Part shown: one piece after another, positions 61,503 through 64,000 of the stretch
Layout of the letters: each line of letters opens with the position of its first letter
How positions within the stretch are numbered: position 1 is the first letter of the stretch
Origin: Dryocola sp036489025
GTDB lineage: Bacteria; Pseudomonadota; Gammaproteobacteria; Enterobacterales; Enterobacteriaceae
Assembly: GCA_036489025.1 (NCBI GenBank)
Contig: DASXGN010000006.1
Location: 1-64,000, forward strand
Direction: 5' to 3'
DNA length: 64,000 nucleotides
Translations under genes and position numbers: made by a program
The notes under the pieces: model-generated
What the model was told of the DNA's origin: nothing
The model's input: only the letters and a program-made list of their open reading frames with translations
The model's database searches: none

Positions 61503-62348
61503 TCAGCAGTCGGTCAGACTCGTCTCGTCACCATCCCCGCCGGTGCTCTTCTGGCGGCGCGAATAGGTCTGGCTTTCTGTTTTATCCAGCGTGGTCTTGA
61601 GCGAGGTCAGCTCGGTCTGACTTTCGCCAACGCTGGCCGTCAGGGTCTGGAGGGATAATTCCACCGCCGCAAGGCGCTGCTCGGTGGCTTCGTGGTTGGC
61701 CTGCACCTGCTCAGTCACCACCGTCACCGCTTCATGTACGTCAGTAAAACGGGCGTCGTCGCTGGCCTGCTTGCGGCTGAAAATACCTTTCACCTTGTCG
61801 GCCAGGGCGGTAAACATGGTGTCGGCCTGCTCTTCAAATTCCAGCTCGGCGAGCGTGGCGACAGAAATCAGATTTTCTGGGCTGATTTTAAAGCGGTTAA
61901 GCGGGTTGGATTTTGCAGTGCGGCAAAACTCAAGGTATTCAGTGCCAAGGCTTGCCGGGTCATCAGTCACAGCCAGGCCAACCAGATAGCACTTACCGGT
62001 GTTGGCAAAGTTCGGCTGAATTTCCATTGATGTATAAACTTTCTGGCCCTTGCCGACCATTTCGACCAGGTTATCCAGCGGGGCAATTTTCGCGAACAGC
62101 GCCCATTTGCCATTAAGCGCGGAATCGTCCGCAATTTTTTCAGCCTTAAGTTCTGTCACGTCGCCGTAACGCTGGAAAATACTGTCTGGAATAATGCCGC
62201 GCAGGTGTTCAAGATTGATACGACATCCGTAAACTCGCGGGTCAAAAGATGAGGCCATTTCCTGAATATCAGTGCCGCTGATAATGCGGCCATCGCAGGT
62301 GTCACCTTCAACACCGATGCGGAAAAACTTCGATTCTTTCTTTGCCAT
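61503..62348 (-). CDS. O: Capsid scaffolding protein and protease gpO
   Basis: gpO is the internal scaffold and self-cleaving protease of P2 heads. The N-terminal half (FFRIGVEGDTCDGRIISGTDI, and MEIQPNF) is the serine protease domain, the C-terminal half a coiled-coil scaffold (TLDKTESQTYSRRQK). The 281 residues are close to P2 (284). It opens the O-N-M-L-X-Y-K operon. Confidence 0.94.
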   Translation of the reverse strand: MAKKESKFFRIGVEGDTCDGRIISGTDIQEMASSFDPRVYGCRINLEHLRGIIPDSIFQRYGDVTELKAEKIADDSALNGKWALFAKIAPLDNLVEMVGKGQKVYTSMEIQPNFANTGKCYLVGLAVTDDPASLGTEYLEFCRTAKSNPLNRFKISPENLISVATLAELEFEEQADTMFTALADKVKGIFSRKQASDDARFTDVHEAVTVVTEQVQANHEATEQRLAAVELSLQTLTASVGESQTELTSLKTTLDKTESQTYSRRQKSTGGDGDETSLTDC

Positions 62349-62426
62349 TGGCAGGAGTCCTGATTGTGGATGATTGGGTCGGGGCTAGTTTCGCCACTCC
62401 CGCCCACACCAGCCACCCGTTACAGA

Positions 62427-62444
62427 AGTGCAACCCCTGACACA
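62427..62444. promoter_or_regulatory. Shared divergent Ogr site between O and P
   Basis: AGT-GCAACCCCTGAC-ACA on the plus strand (TGT-GTCAGGGGTTGC-ACT on the minus strand) is a near-symmetric TGT-N12-ACA site. If Ogr sites are centred at -55, transcripts would start near 62380 (leftward, 32 bases before O) and near 62490 (rightward, 24 bases before P), so one site can serve both operons. Confidence 0.65.
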
Positions 62445-62513
62445 ACAGCACCTTACGGCGCGCAGTCCATCATTTCTTTAGCCTTGCCTTACCCTATTAA
62501 CGGCGAGGCATTC

Positions 62514-64000
62514 ATGACCATCACCACTGACACCTCCATTCTTAACGACCCACGACGGCAGGCCGCCCTGCTCTACTGGCAGGGCTTTTCCGTGCCGCAA
62601 ATCGCGGAAATGCTCAAGACCAAACGCCCCACGGTGCAGAGCTGGAAACAGCGCGACCAGTGGGAGGAAACAGCCCCGATAAGCCGGGTTGAAAACACGC
62701 TGGAGGCGCGATTAATTCAGCTCTATGCAAAGCCTGATTTGACCGCGCACGACTTCAAAGTCGCTGACTTTTTGTCACGACAAATGGAGCGTTTAGCCAG
62801 GGTGAATCGCTACGGCCAGACGGGTAACGAGGTTGACTTAAATCCGAACGTGGCGAACCGCAACAAAGGGGAGCGTAAGAAGCCGAAAAAGAACTATTTC
62901 AGCGAGGAGGCTATCGAAAAGCTCGAGGAGATTTTTTTTGCGGAATCCTTTGAGTATCAGCTCGGCTGGCACAAGGCCGGGCTGGCGCACCGTATCCGCA
63001 ATATTCTTAAATCCCGACAGATTGGCGCGACGTTTTATTTCTCCCGCGAGTCGCTGCTGCGCGCCCTGAAAACCGGCCACAACCAGATTTTCCTCTCGGC
63101 CAGCAAGACGCAGGCCTACGTATTCCGCGAGTACATCATTCAGTTTGCGCGACTGGTCGATGTTGACCTGACCGGCGACCCGATCGTACTCGGCAACAAC
63201 GGCGCAAAGCTGATTTTTCTCGGCACAAATTCCAACACTGCGCAGAGCCATAACGGCGACCTGCTGGTCGACGAAATTTTCTGGATACCCAACTTTCAGA
63301 AGCTGCGAAAGGTCGCCTCCGGCATGGCCTCACAGCAACACCTGCGCTCGACCTACTTTTCCACCCCGTCGACGCTGGCGCACGGGGCTTACCCGTTCTG
63401 GTCAGGTGAGCTGTTCAACAAAGGCCGGGCAGATAAAAGCGAGTGTGTCGACCTGGACGTCAGCCATGCTGCGCTAAAAAACGGCATGGCCTGCGCGGAT
63501 GGTCAGTGGCGGCAGATTGTGACGATTGAGGACGCGCTCGCCGGGGGCTGCGACCTTTTCAATCTGGACACGCTTAAGCGCGAAAACAGCGCCGAGGATT
63601 TCCGCAATCTCTTCATGTGCGAGTTTGTCGACGATAAGGCGTCCGTATTTCCGTTTGAGGAGCTGCAACGCTGCATGGTCGACAGCATGGAAGCCTGGGC
63701 GGACGACTGGCAACCGTTCGCGACGCGCCCGTTTGGCTATCGCCCGGTGTGGATAGGCTATGACCCGTCGCACACTGGGGACAGCGCCGGGTGCGTGGTG
63801 CTGGCCCCGCCGGTCGTCGCCGGGGGCAAGTTCCGCATTCTGGAGCGCCACCAGTGGAAGGGGATGGATTTTGCCACGCAGGCCGAGTCCATCAGAAAGC
63901 TGACCGAAAAATACCACGTCGAGTATATCGGCATCGATGCGACCGGCATCGGCCAGGGGGTTTACCAGCTTGTCCGTGGTTTCTACCCCGCAGCGCGTGA
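62514..64000 (+). CDS. P: Terminase large (ATPase) subunit gpP, partial
   Basis: gpP drives DNA packaging. The first 495 codons are present and the frame is open to the window edge; P2 gpP has 590 residues, so about 95 are missing. An N-terminal helix-turn-helix (residues 24-46), a Walker A-like SRQIGAT (167-173), a Walker B LLVDEIFW (250-257) and an RNase H-type nuclease motif IGYDPSHTGDS (from about 414) are visible. It is the only late structural gene on the plus strand here; the portal gene Q should follow outside. Confidence 0.94.
   Translation, partial: MTITTDTSILNDPRRQAALLYWQGFSVPQIAEMLKTKRPTVQSWKQRDQWEETAPISRVENTLEARLIQLYAKPDLTAHDFKVADFLSRQMERLARVNRYGQTGNEVDLNPNVANRNKGERKKPKKNYFSEEAIEKLEEIFFAESFEYQLGWHKAGLAHRIRNILKSRQIGATFYFSRESLLRALKTGHNQIFLSASKTQAYVFREYIIQFARLVDVDLTGDPIVLGNNGAKLIFLGTNSNTAQSHNGDLLVDEIFWIPNFQKLRKVASGMASQQHLRSTYFSTPSTLAHGAYPFWSGELFNKGRADKSECVDLDVSHAALKNGMACADGQWRQIVTIEDALAGGCDLFNLDTLKRENSAEDFRNLFMCEFVDDKASVFPFEELQRCMVDSMEAWADDWQPFATRPFGYRPVWIGYDPSHTGDSAGCVVLAPPVVAGGKFRILERHQWKGMDFATQAESIRKLTEKYHVEYIGIDATGIGQGVYQLVRGFYPAAR

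Larger units (their letters stand above)
44391..64000. mobile_element. P2-family prophage, truncated by the right edge of the window
   Basis: From ogr to P the order of genes is that of phage P2, including overlapping starts and stops and the late operon structure. The left junction lies just right of the CpxQ-like sequence; int, C, cox, A, Q and the other attachment end would lie beyond 64000. The structural genes look intact, so the prophage could be functional, but the integration and replication genes cannot be seen. Confidence 0.93.

Overview
The window is chromosomal DNA of an enteric bacterium (Enterobacteriaceae). Most proteins in the first 44 kb can be read as full-length orthologues of Escherichia coli proteins, in nearly E. 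coli gene order (murI-btuB-trmA-yijD-fabR-sthA-oxyR-argHBCE-ppc-metFLBJ-rpmE-priA-cytR-ftsN-hslVU-menA-rraA-zapB-glpFKX-fpr-yiiR-yiiQ-tpiA-sbp-pfkA-fieF). Several differences show it is not Escherichia or Salmonella: argG lies inside the arginine cluster, one TraF-like gene occupies the place of the katG-to-yijO block between ppc and metF, and an SLC13-type permease replaces cdh. I cannot fix the genus from sequence alone.

Layout. 1-170: tandem P1/P2 promoters of a ribosomal RNA operon that reads leftward out of the window. 186-7906: cell wall precursor synthesis (murI), vitamin B12 uptake (btuB with a cobalamin riboswitch), tRNA methylation, fatty-acid control (fabR), transhydrogenase and the peroxide regulator oxyR with a divergent OxyS small RNA. 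8195-14035: argHGBC facing argE across a shared operator with ARG boxes. 14273-23955: ppc, a TraF-like outer-membrane protein and methionine genes under MetJ boxes. 24018-32820: rpmE, priA, cytR, ftsN, heat-shock hslVU, menA, rraA, zapB. 33259-44285: glycerol uptake and metabolism (glpF-glpK-glpX), fpr, tpiA, a permease, sbp, pfkA, fieF.

From about 44.4 kb to the right edge lies a P2-family prophage. It sits where cpxP would be expected, directly beside a sequence that matches the 3' end of cpxP (the CpxQ small RNA). Its genes read inward as ogr, D, U, T, E/E', FII, FI, a tail-fibre assembly gene, H, I, J, W, V, S, R, lysC, lysB, K, Y, X, L, M, N, O, with P on the opposite strand running off the edge. 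Late operons carry TGT-N12-ACA-like sites for the Ogr activator, including one shared divergent site between O and P. The E gene carries a T6G slippery site that yields E+E'. The lysis module lacks lysA and has an endolysin with the cysteine layout of P1 Lyz.

The most interesting part is the 1.5-kb accessory segment between the host junction and ogr. It holds two copies, 604 bp apart, of a paired TGTCCACA-type arm motif (integrase-binding-like), a small secreted protein of unknown function between them, and a self-contained unit bounded by terminators: a promoter overlapping a perfect inverted repeat, a protein strongly resembling the anti-CRISPR AcrIF11 (ADP-ribosyltransferase family), and a 57-residue helix-turn-helix protein in the position of an anti-CRISPR-associated (Aca) repressor.
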